In this document: positions 1 through 53,561 of the stretch, piece by piece
Position numbering within the stretch: position 1 is the first letter of the stretch
Layout: each line of letters opens with the position of its first letter
Assembly (NCBI RefSeq): GCF_000699445.3
Contig: NC_067197.1
Location: forward strand, 12,902,152 to 12,966,151
Direction of reading: 5' to 3'
DNA: 64,000 bases
Origin: Schistosoma haematobium
Lineage: Eukaryota > Platyhelminthes > Trematoda > Strigeidida > Schistosomatidae
Notes under the pieces: generated by a model
Told to the model about the DNA's origin: nothing
Databases searched by the model: none
What the model saw: only the letters and a program-made list of their open reading frames with translations
Position numbers and translations under genes: made by a program

Positions 1-1654
1 TTAGACTTTTCTTTGTCGGTGGTGGTGTGGACTATCAATTTTTCCGATCATTAATATTTTATTTAACTCAATTTCAGTAGTAAAATTCACTCAATGCACG
101 CATCCCTATGATTTTTCCATGGATCTATTTCTTCAACCTATGATTAACTTCATTCCATGTTACTGGACTAATCGTAGTCTCTAAAGACTGGCAATAATAT
201 CTGTTCTGTAATGGTATTTATACTTGTTTATTCTTTCTAAGCTGACCTGTTGCATCTTAATGAAAAAAACGATTATATCTACTGGGGTCTCCGGTCGACT
301 TACGATATATTTGCGAATGATCGAACGATTAAGCTGGTCTAGTGCGAACGATAACACCAGTTTAGATACAACACTTTAACAATTGGCTGTTAACACAAAA
401 AACGATGAGCTGTTGGAAAAAATTGATATTCAAGCAGATTAACCTCAAATAGTAAAAGCCACTATATATAGTAACGAATGCATGAACTTCAAGTACACAA
501 AGAACTAGCGAACTAAAAGTAGTGACAACCAATCAGTAAAGGGCAAAGATCGTGCAAAACATTAAATTAAAGAAAAGTAGTAGTGGTTATTGTTGCTAGT
601 AAGAATAAGATTATTACGAAAAATTGAGCGATCTCATGATTACCCCAACATTACTCGACCATATTTATTGATAATTATCTCACTTGAATGGTATGTTACA
701 ATAAATAGTTTCATAGTTTATGAGTTTGAGCCTTTATAATGTCTCGGATAAACTCAGCTATGGTTATCTGACTTTGTTTGTATGTTGAAATCAATGATAA
801 TATCGTGCAATATTAAATGGTCCTCATATATTATTTATCTAAGCAATCCAATGACTCGTTTGGTTGGTGTATTATGATACCGGTGGTCGCATTTAATTTT
901 GTAGTTTGTACACACTAGTCTTGTCTTCCATTGACCTCCTGGTCTTTAGACTCGTACACTATTTCAAAGCCAATTGGGTGCAACATTCTATCGAAGATTT
1001 TAAATACACCGATAAATTATAATGTAAAATTTATCTGTGGGTTAAAATAGTTATTTTGTTATTCCACTCAATTGGTAAGCCATTTCCAGTAAAATTAATT
1101 GAACAATTCTCTAATTTAAACACTAAAATTACGTTTCCTATGTTTAGCAGTTGTCGAGCTTTACTAAACATTTATCCGACTACAAGTTTAACATGTTCTT
1201 TTGAGTAACTTGACTGTTACTATTGTAGTTCAAGCTTTCATGTATAAATAGATTTACTTTGTCAATCAATACATTTTTGACAATAGTTTCATCGTTGTTA
1301 TTTTTTCTAATATCTCATAGACTGAAAACGATGTCTTTCTAACTATACTACTTGTTAGAAATCACTAAACTAGTATCTATCACATAATAATTCCAAAGTT
1401 CACGTTTAATTATCGGAATTACACCTGACTACAATTCTTTTTGATTGACTGACATGAGCTTGTAAGCAATTTGTTAAGCATAATGGTATGATCTCTATTA
1501 GACTGAATTTAATAGTTATTATATACTTTCACCATGTGTTTACTTCTTACTGAATGTAGAAAGAAATATTCATAGTTAATATCATGAACTGATCTCAGTT
1601 AGACTACAAACTAACATCAGGACCCACTGGAGATCTTTTTTTCAAGTATATGGG
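1..1654. other. no gene recognised
   Basis: AT-rich sequence with no convincing exon or repeat boundary. It is probably intron or 5' flank of the CUX gene. Confidence 0.5.
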
Positions 1655-1850
1655 ACTCCTCAGTTCAACCCAGGCCCAGTAGTCAAGAGGCTAAGCACTT
1701 GCGCACGTGGGGCCTAAGGTCTTGGGTCTGGCTTTCCTCGAGGTCGTAAATGTGCACGTGTGAGGATTTCTGTAGCAAGATGAGACAGTTGTACAGTGCT
1801 TCTTGGTTTTCTATGGTGACTTAAATGAGATCAGTCCTTTCTCCAAACTA
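1655..1850 (+). mobile_element. degenerate tRNA-like SINE with hammerhead relic
   Basis: The left part resembles a Pol III promoter-bearing SINE head (GAGGCTAAGCACTTGCGCAC, then GGTCTTGGGTCTGGC as a weak B box). The right part matches the tail shared with the 54640-54790 copy (CAGTGCTTCTTGG...). Between them the hammerhead region is decayed: GTGAGGA stands for CTGAGGA and GATGAGACA for GACGAAAC. Confidence 0.6.
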
Positions 1851-4193
1851 TGAAAATTCACCATTCTCCACAAAACCTCTATACTAATAATAGTAATATT
1901 CAATGTTTTTTGTAATTAAATTGAGATCAGTTATCGTGAGAATTTTAATTACATTGAGTGGTGTAATTGTTTATTTTGGAATGTTTTTTATTCTCCTCTC
2001 TTCTTGAGCAGAACCTGATACATCCATATATATCAATAAAGAGAGAGAGAGAACTATAAACTCAGACTATTGATGTTAATGGTCGTCTAGCGTAAAAAAG
2101 TAGAGAATATAGCTCAAAATGAATCAGTAATGTCAAGATAAATTATTTTTGGGCTATTATCAGGAATTTTAATCATATACTACTTTGACCATAAAGGTGA
2201 CACCTCATAATACAGCCATATCTTGTTCTGGTCCCTCCTAGTCTATTAGTATGCGAAACACATGTCTCAACTACTGGCCGTCGATGAATTTTCATAACCT
2301 TATACCACGATATACCATCTCTGTCTGACACTTTACAGCTAGATGTTATGCCTTATTGCGTAATTTCAGCAATAATTTAAAGTAACGCTCCACGGGCACC
2401 TATTTTATTTGTAATATACACAGTTTTACTGACATTTTTTCAACTACAACCAACAGCTTGTTTAACATAGAATTGAGTTTCTGAAATTAACAGATGGGAA
2501 TAATAATAATAATTTGTATTTTTTGTTTACATTGAACGAACCCGAAAGAACTCCAGTTTTGATAGGAATATTTTAGTTGCTTTATTACCTATTCCATAAA
2601 TTAGAAGGAATCAATTCATTTCCTGTCCATTATTTCTTTATAAAGTCATCCTAGCATCGTCAATGATAATCTCCAAAAACCAATGAATAACAACTACTCA
2701 GAAGAAAAAAAATAACTACCACTAATTTTCTTATTTTCTAGAAAAAATGTCAGTTATTGATGGTTTATAAATTAATTAGTTGATTAATTTGTACATAGCT
2801 ACACGCACACATATACATGAATACTAAACGAGAGAGAGAGAGAAAATAATACTGTTCTTAAGATCAATATTTTTCCGATTTCGTACAGTATTCTATTCCA
2901 TTTTTATTGTATCCATGTATGTGTGCGTGTATGTATGTTGTTTATCATTATTGATTTTCATCTCAGATAATATGATGATATTAATAATGATAAAGGTAAT
3001 GCACATCAATTATAGATTTTATTATTGAAATAGAAACGTACATTATTGAAATGCTTCTTCTCTTCACGTATATCTAAGTGTATTCATGCACGATTATGAT
3101 TGCCGTTGTAATATATCAATGAATTGGCACCTACCTACCTATACTTGGAATTGTATTCATGTCCGATTCATATTGATTAATCGACTATTTTAATTAATAG
3201 GTAATTAGGTAAAATGGTGATATTTCATTAAATTAGTTGCTTTTTGTAATTCTAAGTGTGTTTTATCGGAAAAAAGAAAACAAACTAAAGATAGAATAGA
3301 GGATGTACATAAGGAGATTGATTCAGTTCACATAGTTATTAATTTAAATATAAAAATAATAAGGTGGTAGGTGATCACTAATTAACACCACATATTTGTA
3401 AACGCTTGTTTTTAAATAGAAAAAACCTTAACTTACATTATATTGTTCTTGTTGTTGTACAAAATATACTATTGTATCGGCTTAATTGACCTGATCAAAA
3501 AATTACTGATTATGACTGAGATGTTAGATGAATGATAATATCTCCTTGAGACTGATCTCCCAAAATCCTGATTGTGAATGGTTTTCAAAAGACAGAACCA
3601 CTATTCAATTGATCACGTCTGTAAATTATATAATATTAGAAACTAAACATAATATTTCCGTTTTGGTTGAAGGAGACTCAGTTTAATGCATAGGTTGTAC
3701 TGGTCTCAGTTGAGATACCATTTTGATAATGATAACTCCATATAAGTAGGATTAGGGAAGGCTGGACTTTATAGGGGAAAAGTTCTCCGCATGACCTTGA
3801 AAAGAAATTAATAGGAATTGGTCAACTGAATTTGGTGTTGTATGATTGTTGTTACAATTTCCGTAGCTCATGGTCGCAATGTTTTAAAATAATGATAAGT
3901 TTGCTTTTGAAATAACCTCCTGTATTATTTTTATTTTATTTAAAAGTTCCCAAGTTAATCAATTAAATACCGTCCTTAGTTTGGTTTAGCCCAAGAAAGA
4001 AGAGAATGATTTATCGAATACATTTTTTATTTGAAATCTAATTAATGAACTAATCTTTATAATTGCTTCTTCAGAACTCATATCTCTCACTATATAGAGA
4101 ATGTTTAATTCATGTGTTTCTTGTTAAAATTTTACCTTGATTTGCTCTGTCGTTCAACAAAAAAATTGATCATAACTATTTCTCACTTTATAA
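1851..4193. other. no gene recognised
   Basis: AT-rich with short GA and AAT runs near 2041, 2500 and 2830. No exon could be supported. Probably intron upstream of the first visible CUX exon. Confidence 0.5.
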
Positions 4194-33335
<29,142 letters not shown>

Positions 33336-33464
33336 AAAATTATTCTCTCCCTTTTTTGTAGAACATCAAAAACTAACTATTCAACAACAATGCATAAAAT
33401 GTATATGTTTGTATTTTCGGTGTAATATTTTTAAAACATTAATATCAGGGTTATTATTATTTGG

Positions 33465-33468
<4 letters not shown>

Positions 33469-33513
<45 letters not shown>
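33469..33513. repeat. (AT)n microsatellite
   Basis: An AT dinucleotide run 130 bases after the CUX stop codon, so it may lie in the 3' UTR. Confidence 0.93.
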
Positions 33514-33517
<4 letters not shown>

Positions 33518-34181
33518 TGCATTTTGTATTACTGTTACTGTTATTATTGTCCCTCTATCCGGTGAACTGCATACACTACAATCTGTCACATGGTTTTCCA
33601 ATGTCTTTTTTATATTTCATTTATTTATATAATTATTTGTAAAATGCTAAAAAGCAGTTGTTTTCATTACCTTAATCTTAGTATGGTATACATATACTTC
33701 AATACTCAATTTCCTTTTGAATCTATCATATTTCTCTTTTTATTTTTCTCTTCTTTCCCTTTTAATCTGTCAAATGAAAGTTGAAAATTGCCCTTTCCTT
33801 TTTTTCTCCTCGTTCCTAAAGAAGAAATCAAACAATCAGATAAACAAACATCTTTTAACACTAATTCTATGCATGTTGAATCGTCTTCACGGGAAAAAAA
33901 TTCAATATTTTTTTAAACAAAAATTATATATAATAATTATTGATTATTTACTGTTTAATTTGCTTCCTTGTTTTCGTTCTTTTGTCAAAAGCCATTTTTC
34001 ACCTTGAAATTTATTATAGTTGAATATAATTTGTTTTGTTTGAAAAAAACAACAACATTCAATCATCATGTGTAGACGGTATATTTTTTAAAGTGAACAT
34101 TTTATTGTATATATTTTTTAATTCACATATCTGTGTTTATTATCTTCACAATTTTGTGTATGAGATACTATACAAGTATCC

Positions 34182-34185
<4 letters not shown>

Positions 34186-34258
<73 letters not shown>
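34186..34258. repeat. (AT)n microsatellite
   Basis: An AT dinucleotide run of about 70 bases downstream of CUX. Confidence 0.95.
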
Positions 34259-34259
<1 letters not shown>

Positions 34260-36727
34260 ATACGTTTTAATCCATAAGAAGAAAGATTTTCAAACTCATC
34301 ACCAGTTTCTGTGCACTGAGCTTATTTTCTGTTTTCTTTTTGTTTATTTGTTTAATTCTTTTAATTAACAAATTACCCCTTAATTGCATATATAGTAATT
34401 GATTATTATTAATATTATAACTATTAATTTATTTATTCTAACTAATATGAATATTATGTTATTTTGTGTTTCTAATTATAATGTAATGATTGATGATAAT
34501 CCAGTCAAGTGCATTTGTACTTTATGTGTTTTATTTTTTCACCTTTACTGTGGCAACTTTGTGCATATATATATATAACTGATTTTTTTGATACATATAT
34601 GTATGTGTAGAAATTTATTTTTACTTGATGTATTTTATTTTTTTTTTTAAAAGGGGGTTAGGTGTCTAGGGAATAATGTCCCACTTTCAATGTAAATTTC
34701 CGTATTCACTATGACTTCTTATGAAGGTATGACATGGTTAATGAAGTTGCAGTCATTATTCTGACATCTATTGATGGCGATAAGCAAATATTTACCCTTA
34801 TATTAATTCCGGCTAACTCTGTATATATAGTTGTGTTATTTGAAAACTAAATATGGGATTTAGTCGGATGTTCATATTCCACACATTCAAATGCGCTAAT
34901 AAATAGTGAGAATTAATATACAAACGTAGTGTGTATTTTCACTATTCCCAATGGAACGAAACATAATTAGGTAACTCAGTTTTCATATCAAATAAATGAC
35001 ATAAATTATATGGACAAATAAATCCGGAAAAGTCGTCATATATACTAGTGGTTAGTCAGTTTTACAAGAACAATTACAGTGTGATAAATAAGCTCGCTTA
35101 TGGTAGCGTTTTGCTATTTTTAAATGATTGGATGAAAAGCGAAAAAATATCAAGATCGCCACAGAGTAATCAGGTTGCTATCCTCAAAACACGTGTCTGG
35201 ACCATTCCGTGTCTACTTAGTGGGACGGTCTGTCCTAGTTGTGTGATTGGGGTCGAATATTCTGTTGGTTCCTATTTTCAATTAGTGTTTGTCGCGTATC
35301 TGGAGCTCATTCAATGACAGTACTTGTATGTACCTAGCATTATCAAGCTTTACAAGGTGATTTACGTTATCTATAGCAAACCAACTGACACACGAATGTG
35401 AATCCGAGTATAGCTCTCCACCTTGAAGGGAAACTTGAGATGGGTAGGAATCTGTACATGAACCAATATCATAGAATAAGTAAAAAGTTGACCTTATGAC
35501 ATTGGCACAAACCAATAGTGTTTTCTGGATTCCGTATTGTTCGAACGAGACCGATAAAACAAGAGAGAGGTGGAGTAGCGTTATCTTGAGACTATTTTTC
35601 CTGTCAACATCTTGGTAGCCAAATGCTAGGAGCTTGATTGATGCATACTCCATGCTGATAACAATAAATATCCATTACAGAAAAACGACACAATCTACGA
35701 AGTCGTCGTGACAGTGAAGTTACACGAACTCCGAAACGCATGATTCCCCGAGCTAACTGCGCACTAATGAGAGCGTTTATACTGAACATTGAATGGTGGA
35801 GGAAAATTAGTAAAGGAACATAATAGGAACTGGATTGCTCGGAAATCTAGGCGTAGTCACTCTATGGCCTATTCTTATTTTTACCAAACATATTCTATCA
35901 GTGAGCTTGTAGTTGCTTCGAAGCAGAGCATATAATCACTGAAAAGATTCGTATTCAATAACTGACACGAAGAAAAGTTCAACAATGGAGTACGCAAGAA
36001 CGTTGAACTCAATAAAGTGGCATGTCTCAGCATAGCAGGCGTGGTCACTGTGTATAACTTGTCTTTACTCTTACTAAATATATTATTCAATCTTTAACCT
36101 AAATGTGTTATTTACAAACACCAAACTTTATATCTCGAATCTTTACGATACGATTCAGAGTAGACAATCATGTGACTTCCACTTAAGGTCTTACAGATTA
36201 AGTTTTCACATCTATTATGATTAGGTCTGTTGTAATAATAGTACTAATGACGAAGTTGACCATAATTCTACAAGCTTATGTTTGTCGTCTAGATGTACTT
36301 ATTGCCCAGTATTCCTGGCATCTACGGTAGGGCAGGACGGGACGTCTAGTGACATGACAGTCACATTAATACTCGCAAATACATTGGAGACCAACACTGG
36401 TAAGATCAATAAGTGCTCTGAGGCCTTCAGCCAACATTTCGAAAACAAATAGGTCCAGGTATCACTTGCGTCAGTGTCTGATAAACTGGGGTAGTTGAGA
36501 CCTGAAAAGCTATTGTGTTACAATAACATACACATAGTCAACGTTTAATGCTGTAATGAAACCTGTCACCTGTAATTTATTTTTAGACAAGCGGTGTTTT
36601 CAATTACTACCAAAGATAGTGAAAATCTTCATCTCAGCAATGACCTAATCTACTAAAAGCCAGCAATATATAACTGAGTGATCGAGACATGGGGGTATAT
36701 CATGGAAACCATCCTGTCCATAGCAGG
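34260..36727. other. intergenic, no gene recognised
   Basis: Between CUX and the gypsy remnants. A 123-codon minus-strand frame at 35282-35653 has no recognised domain and no splice or promoter context. An AATAAA near 34989 could serve CUX. Confidence 0.35.
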
Positions 36728-37021
36728 TGTAGTAATAAATACATTCCCAGAATGTATAACTATGTAAGTCTTCGACATATGATGCTGAACGCATTAGTTT
36801 TAATGTAGTATCGCTCGGTCACGCATGCACACCAGATCACGAATTGGTAAACTGTGCTTCACTTATCCCACGAACCCTAGCCAGCTTATATTGATCACTC
36901 CTCGATATATCGCCAGCCTATCAAATATATCTTTGAGCCTCTTTGCTTCTGACATTTGGTACGTCTCGGTTACAAAAGTATACATAGTTACGGTGTTCTC
37001 AAACTCTGAATACTCGTGACA
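36728..37021 (+). repeat. Ty3/gypsy LTR, diverged copy
   Basis: It starts TGTAGTAATAAATAC and ends GTGACA. It aligns with the LTRs at 39317 and 40565 through GTAAG.CTTCGACAT, GCTCGGTCA.GCAT and GATATAT blocks. It is the most diverged of the three, so it is probably an older solo LTR or part of a separate insertion. Confidence 0.75.
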
Positions 37022-37054
37022 TTTTTACATGTAACATGACTTCGAAATGGTCTT

Positions 37055-39633
37055 GTAGCGGTAAACAAATCTTCAAAATAAATAGCTCTGTAAGTTTTCG
37101 ACATACACGTTTCATACCGAATTGCGCGTCACCAACGAAACCTCTTACCGACCAACTTTGTGGAAATGCGAAATCCATCAAGCTGGACGACACCGCGCGA
37201 AAAGCATTCTCCACAGCTGAGGAACTTATCGCTCAAGCAGTAATGCTTGATCATCAGGACACTGAAGCAACCATTAGTATCGCAGTAGACGCATCCGACT
37301 TAGCAATCGGAGGAGTCTTACAATAATAGGCTAACTAATTCTAGCAGCCCTTGACATTTTTCTCTAGACGGTTGCTAGACACTGAATCGAGGTACAGCAC
37401 ATTCGGTTAAGAACTCCTAGCTATGTATTGTGCTGTACGGCATTTCCAACACTATATCGAAGGCCGTGAATTTACCCTTTTCACTGACCATAAACCGTTT
37501 ACCTTCTCTTTAAGCTCTTCAGACAAGTACAAAATTAAAGAACGACATTTGGGTCGACTATTTGTAAATTGCGAATGGACTTTGGTACCTAAATTAGCGA
37601 TTGGTTCTATTTTTAATTTGGGTCCGTAAATTGCAAATAGACCGACGTACCGTACTTCAATAACGGAAACGAGCAAAAACTTCCTTGACCAGTTTCCAAA
37701 GAATCAGCCTTCTTAAACTCGCCCAGCTTCAAAAAGAAGACACTGATCGTCAGCACGAGTTGTCGTCTAAACCGCCAAACTACGCATCAAACAGATGAGA
37801 ACAGGTAAGGAAACCTTACTTTGTGACACATCTACAGGTATAGATCGCTCAATCGTGCCGAAACATTATCGACGCAATGTCTTCAATACGTTGAACAAAC
37901 TTTCTCATCTAGGTGTTCGTGCAACCATCAAGCTTATAGCAGAACGGTTTTGCTGGCCTGGCATGAAAAAAGACGTAAGGGAGTGGGCACGCTACTGTGT
38001 AAGCTGCCAGAAAGCTAAGGTCATCAGACACAACAAATGTCCCTCAAGCTCTTTCAAAGCTCCGGAAGCTCGTTTCGACCATGTTCATCTGGATTTGGTA
38101 GGACATTAACCAGATTCAAATGGATACTTTTATCTCTTAACTTGCGTAGACCGTTTAACCCGATGGCCAGAAGTAGTACCTATCAACGATGTCACTGCTG
38201 AAGCAGTGGCCCGCGCCCTCGACGAGCGATGGGTAGCAAACTTCGGCTGCCCTTCAACTAACACTACAGACCATGAACGTCAGTTCGAATCTGAACTTTT
38301 CCGTTGTCTGATCACACTTTCAGGATTCACTCGCTTCCGAACGACTGCCTACCATCCACAAGAAAACGGGTTGGTAGAACGTTTTCACGGAAAACTAAAA
38401 GCTTCGCTATCAGCTGCAAACGCTTCTCAGTGGGCCGACGCTCTCTTAATAGGTATTCGCAATGCAGTGAAAGCTGACATTGCATACACTGCAGCTCAAC
38501 ACGTTTATGGAACGACACCTCGACTTCCGGGAGAATTCGTGGGTCCTTCATCCTCGTCAATGAACATGGATCTAACATCATACAACAACAGGCTTACAAA
38601 CGCAATGCGTTCAGTTAAACCTGCTTCCACTCGACCACAGTCAACTGACGTTTTCATTCAATCGAACGACACGACTCCGACACTAATAATACCTCATCCG
38701 ATAACCAAGACGCACGATGATACTTCGACAGTATCTGAAAATAAACTTAGAAGAACGCATTCTGGAAGAAGGATAAGATTTCCAGGACATTTAAACGACT
38801 ATTGCACGTAAGACACCAGTTAACATTTTGCTTCATCTCGATTTTCTATGGCATTATATATAATATTAAAAAATTTTATATGCTTATATTTATGTATATT
38901 TATTATTTGGCTAATATGTATATTAAAAATCTTTTTTTTTTTAAAAAAACAAACAAAAAGAAACATTTTGTAAAAATCGCTTTTATGTTATATCCCTTTT
39001 TCGCCCACTTTGTGTCTTAAAGCGCGTGCGAGTTTATTTCGACATGCACTTAAATATACTTATTTTTCTTTTCCATGACGGCTGTGAAAGACGGTAAGAA
39101 GAACGATGAGGTTTACGAGGAACCAAAGTTTTCATTGTACATTATTTTTTTACTACATTGCAATTCTTGACTCCTTATAGTAAGGAAAGACGACCAAACG
39201 CCGATAAACCCCGCAAGCTATCAGAAGAGTGTTTACCAAGGACAAACTCGTTGGGTTTAAACTTCTGGCTGGCCACGTTTTAGGGTCATCACTACCCCAC
39301 TAGGAGGGGAGTGATCAGTAGCGGTAAATAAATCCCCGAAATAGATAGCTCTGTAAGTTTTCGACATTCGATGCTGACCAAATTACTTTTAATGGACTAA
39401 CTTAGTTGAAGGCGCTCGGTCATGCATCCGCACCAGATCACGATTGGGAACGCCGTGCTCAACATCCCCTGCAATCGCTAGCCAGATTATATCAGTCGAT
39501 TCACGATATATTGATAGTCTATCAAATATATCTTCAAACCTCCTCGCTTCTGTCTTTTGATTTCACTTGGTGAGTACGATTCATATCAGTTGTTACTGGT
39601 TAAAGCGTTGTCAAACTCCGAATACTTGTGGCA
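37055..39633 (+). mobile_element. truncated Ty3/gypsy retrotransposon
   Basis: A 50-base LTR start (about 37055-37104) is joined directly to pol. Pol then runs: end of RT and start of RNase H (37105-37326, IAVDASDLAIGGVLQ), RNase H (37423-37500, HYIEGREFTLFTDHKP), integrase zinc-binding region (37795-38109, RYCVSCQKAK), integrase core and tail (38110-38811, TTAYHPQENGLVERFHGKLK), a noncoding stretch, a purine-rich tract at about 39301-39315 (AGGAGGGGAGTGA), and the 3' LTR. Gag, protease and most of RT are missing, and stops and frameshifts break pol. Family resemblance is to CsRn1/Boudicca-type elements of flukes. Confidence 0.85.
39317..39633 (+). repeat. Ty3/gypsy 3' LTR
   Basis: It starts GTAGCGGTAAATAAATCC just after the purine tract and ends ACTTGTGGCA. 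It is close to the solo LTR at 40565-40879. Confidence 0.85.
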
Positions 39634-40028
39634 CTTTCAGTCTATTAGTGTAGGTCAGATGGAAACCTTAATGAGATTTGTGAGAGCCTGTGTGCCTACT
39701 ATTTCATGATGTCGTTGAGACATTTGAATGCTCCCTATGTAAGATCTGTTTGGTGTTTGGTGTGTGTGAAAATCCCTCCATGTATACACTTGCACTTTGT
39801 TCCTATTGATCCCCTTAGTTGTACATTGTTAGTTTTTTGATTGCATTTGAATTGTTAATATTTGCATTTTTTATTATAGTTTTTATTTTTCCTACGCCTT
39901 CACTAATTTTTTGTGTTTCTTCCCGAACTGCATCTATGTTGTTTTACTTGATACCTGTTCTTGGCGGCAGCCATATTGATTTGCTCCTCCTTTTGTGCGT
40001 GTTCTATCCAGTCAGGATAGAATAGCGT
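39634..40028. other. intergenic, unclassified
   Basis: A T-rich stretch between the gypsy 3' LTR and the CR1-like LINE fragment. No motif recognised. Confidence 0.35.
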
Positions 40029-41330
40029 TCATTTGTTGTGTGAGATATTGAATATCACAGTCAGTGGGGTCGCGATATATTGTTCAATACGTCTCAAGAT
40101 TTCGGGGTGTAGTTCATTTGCTCCTGTCGACTTTTCCATGTTTAAGGTGCTAAGAGCCTTAAGTACATCGTCTTGATCGAAGTCCACGATGAGCATGTGA
40201 TTTTTCGACTCTTTATTTCGATCTTGTTCTTTGTCTAGAGGAGGTTCCTGAGTAAAAACTGCCCCAAAATAGTCAGCCATAGCCTCTGCTTTTTCCTGAT
40301 CTTCCTCTATCATTTCAGATTCACACCCTTCTTTTTTATAAGTTGGGAATCTAATGATGCATCCTTGTTCTGTAGTTTATGCACGAGAATATTCTCTTGG
40401 GCTGCTTGAGTGCAGATTGTATCAACTGCATTTCATACTTTCTTTGAGCTTCCCAAGTTTTAGTTATGCACTTGTTTCTTACCGATCTGTGGAGTTATAT
40501 CGTACCTGCTCTGCCAAGGCGGATGTCAACATCCCAACATATCTTCTTTTGTCTTAGTAAACGTTGTAGCGGTAAATAAATCCCCAAAATAAATAGCACT
40601 AAGTTTTCGACATTAGATGCTGACCATATGTTTTAGTGGACTCACCTAGCTGAAGGCGCTCGGTCAGGCATCCGCACCAGATCACGTGTGGTAACGCCGT
40701 GCTCAACATCAACCGCAATCGCTAGCCAGATTAGATCAGAGAATTCCGATATATTGGTCATCGCCAAATATACTCTTCCGGTCTCCTCGACTCTGTCTTT
40801 TGATTTCTCTTGGTGGGAACGAAATATATTAGAAGGTGTTACTGGTAGAAGCGTTGTCAAACACTGAATACCTGTGACATCATCAACGTCAAATATTCCG
40901 GCCTATCTAGGGATGGCCGTGCTTCTACTTCGGAACTGCTCAGGATATGTACGGTTGAGTTGCACAATTGTATAACCGCCCGAAAAGAAACCATGTCTTT
41001 TGTACTGATGCCCTTGAGTCAATTTCTCAGTTTTTAGCCGATTCTGGGGAGTTGATTGCCTCCATATCTGCCTTCCACATATTAGGACGGGCTGGCGCAA
41101 CTGTTTGACAGGCAATCTCAGCCACGAATTTGAATGATACGACTGCATGTTCACTTCTCCCTAGTGGTGGGAAGATGGTCATTTGACCAACGTCATCACC
41201 GTGTGTGAAGACTAAATCTAAAAGAGAAGAGTTTCTTAAGTCGTATCTTGTGGGGTTACTAATGTGCTAGAAAAAAGCTAATTCACTAGAGGTTTCTAAC
41301 TGTTTGCAATCGGATGACGTTATCGATGGC
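40029..41330 (-). mobile_element. CR1-like LINE fragment interrupted by a solo LTR
   Basis: 40029-40313 on the minus strand reads as the part before and into RT (EKAEAMADYFGAVFTQE, then DVLKALSTLNMEKSTGANEL). Upstream in the same sense, 40903-41240 reads as endonuclease to RT linker with stops. The LTR at 40565-40879 splits it. The frame is decayed; this is not a host gene. Confidence 0.7.
40565..40879 (+). repeat. solo Ty3/gypsy LTR
   Basis: It starts TGTAGCGGTAAATAAATCC and ends CTGTGACA with no internal region on either side, so it is a solo LTR left by recombination. ACGT occurs at 40561-40564 and again at 40886-40889, but not immediately next to the right end, so the duplication is unclear. 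Confidence 0.85.
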
Positions 41331-41444
41331 CCTACTTGAAATTTGGCCAGGTTAAAGCGGCAAAATACAATTGACCACGATTTTGTTTAAATGACTGGAT
41401 ATGTAGATTGAAAGACAAACCCGCCAGTTGCCAAAAATCGTCAA

Positions 41445-51825
<10,381 letters not shown>

Positions 51826-51947
51826 AGATATCCAACTTTATTATATTATACTTGTATTGTTTAATCTTTTCACCGGAGAATTTGTTTTATATAAAGATTA
51901 TCTTGTAACTTTTTCCAAACATCAGTACACTGCATTTATGTACTTTA

Positions 51948-51953
51948 AATAAA
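51948..51953 (+). terminator. MCM5: MCM5 polyadenylation signal candidate
   Basis: AATAAA lies 123 bases after the MCM5 stop codon in an otherwise plain 3' flank. Confidence 0.6.
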
Positions 51954-51959
51954 ATTGTC

Positions 51960-53561
51960 TGTTACAGTAATGTATAGCGTCAAACAAATTTAGTTCTGAT
52001 ATCAAAGGGAATTTACTGAATTTTATTTGTTGACACTAGAACAGTGCATGGTGTAGTTCATCCAATTTAATTGATTATAAGATATTTGACGCATGATTGG
52101 TAAGAAAAGACCAGGTTAAGTAGTAGATTTGGTATGGTTAATCAGATGATAGAGAGCTTAGATTACATCGATTGATCATCACCTATGTAGAAAGATATTA
52201 ATTGTCCTAATCTAAGGTGTGGAAATTTGATTTAATCGCCAAAAGACATCTTGTAGTATTATTAATTGTTGTATTTGATATATCTTATCAACTGATAAAC
52301 ATGAAGATCAGATGGAACTGTATAGAATGATGTAATTTGAGATTCTGGTGAGAGTTAGTTGTTAGCATATCCTAGATATTACAGAAATCGGTCAGTGTTT
52401 CGTACACCACAAATGGGTGTACAATGGATAAAAATATTAGCAAAAAAGTACATGTGCCTACTTTTTCTCTCGCATTTGACCACTAGATCATGTCAGAAGC
52501 TTGATTCATGTTCTAAGAGCGACTAACCAACATTGTTTACCGAGAAGTCTCTTTTTGTCGATTAACGGAGGTAGGCTACTATCCATTAAGTTAAATAATT
52601 GTAAGCAAATGGCAACGACTCGATAAAATGAGTGCGTGCTCGGTACCTTCAAGTGTTATCGCTAATGTAAACACTAACCTATCAATAAAAAATAAAGTAT
52701 CAATTAACATGTTGCCCAGGAGCATAAACGCGTTCGGACTTGTGCAAATAGCCCACTTGTAACCCATCCCAATATACTTTTAGTTTTCCAATCTAAGAGC
52801 ACACTAACCAAATTAGCTATTTAGCCATTCACGCCATCTGACAATGATAAATCTGTCGTATGAATTTTAAATGCTAAATGTACTTCGTCAGGCAACGGGA
52901 TATCGTGTTTTGAAAAAAACATGTATGGTACTGCACATGATTGCATTACATGTGTGTCACACCGAGATTACAGGGTCAGTCACAATCAATATAGGGCTTG
53001 GTGCAAATTTGTACTCCTCCAATGTGTCTTACTGAATTACAACAACAAGATGAATAATACAAATAATACCGAGACAAAGAATCCTTAGGATATATTTTAC
53101 CGTAATCAAAACCGATTAAAAGAAATTCACGTTGAATTTCATAATACCTAAATACTGAACGAATTGACAAGTTAATTACTATTGATATTAATAGTAATAA
53201 AATTTAGATAATAAAGAGATTAATCAATGCAAATAAACGTAAAAATATATCAAAAGAACATTGGTGATTATCACAACATCGAAATTGTCTGGTAGGAATG
53301 CATATTACACGGAACATGAATTAAAAAGTAATATCAAATCAAAATAAATGCAAGACATAGACTTTAGTGAAATAAACAGTTTATATATATGTATGAGAAA
53401 ATTCACAAATAAAACCGATTGGTCGTATTACTTCTTAAATGCTTATTTAAATGAGTACAGAGTTCAATAAAATATTAGACAATGATGAAAACTTAAACTC
53501 AAAACTGAAATTAAATATAGATGCAATGTATCATAATGTATTTCTTAAGATCAATGATGAG
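51960..53561. other. intergenic between two convergent genes
   Basis: AT-rich, with no gene or repeat recognised. It separates MCM5 from the minus-strand membrane protein gene. Confidence 0.4.

Noticed and set aside
34036..34368. 110-codon frame with Ile/Tyr run
   Set aside because: Produced by the (AT)n tract; the same applies to frames at 29493 and 33409.
35282..35653. 123-codon minus-strand frame as a gene
   Set aside because: No recognised family, promoter or splice support; left as unclassified intergenic.
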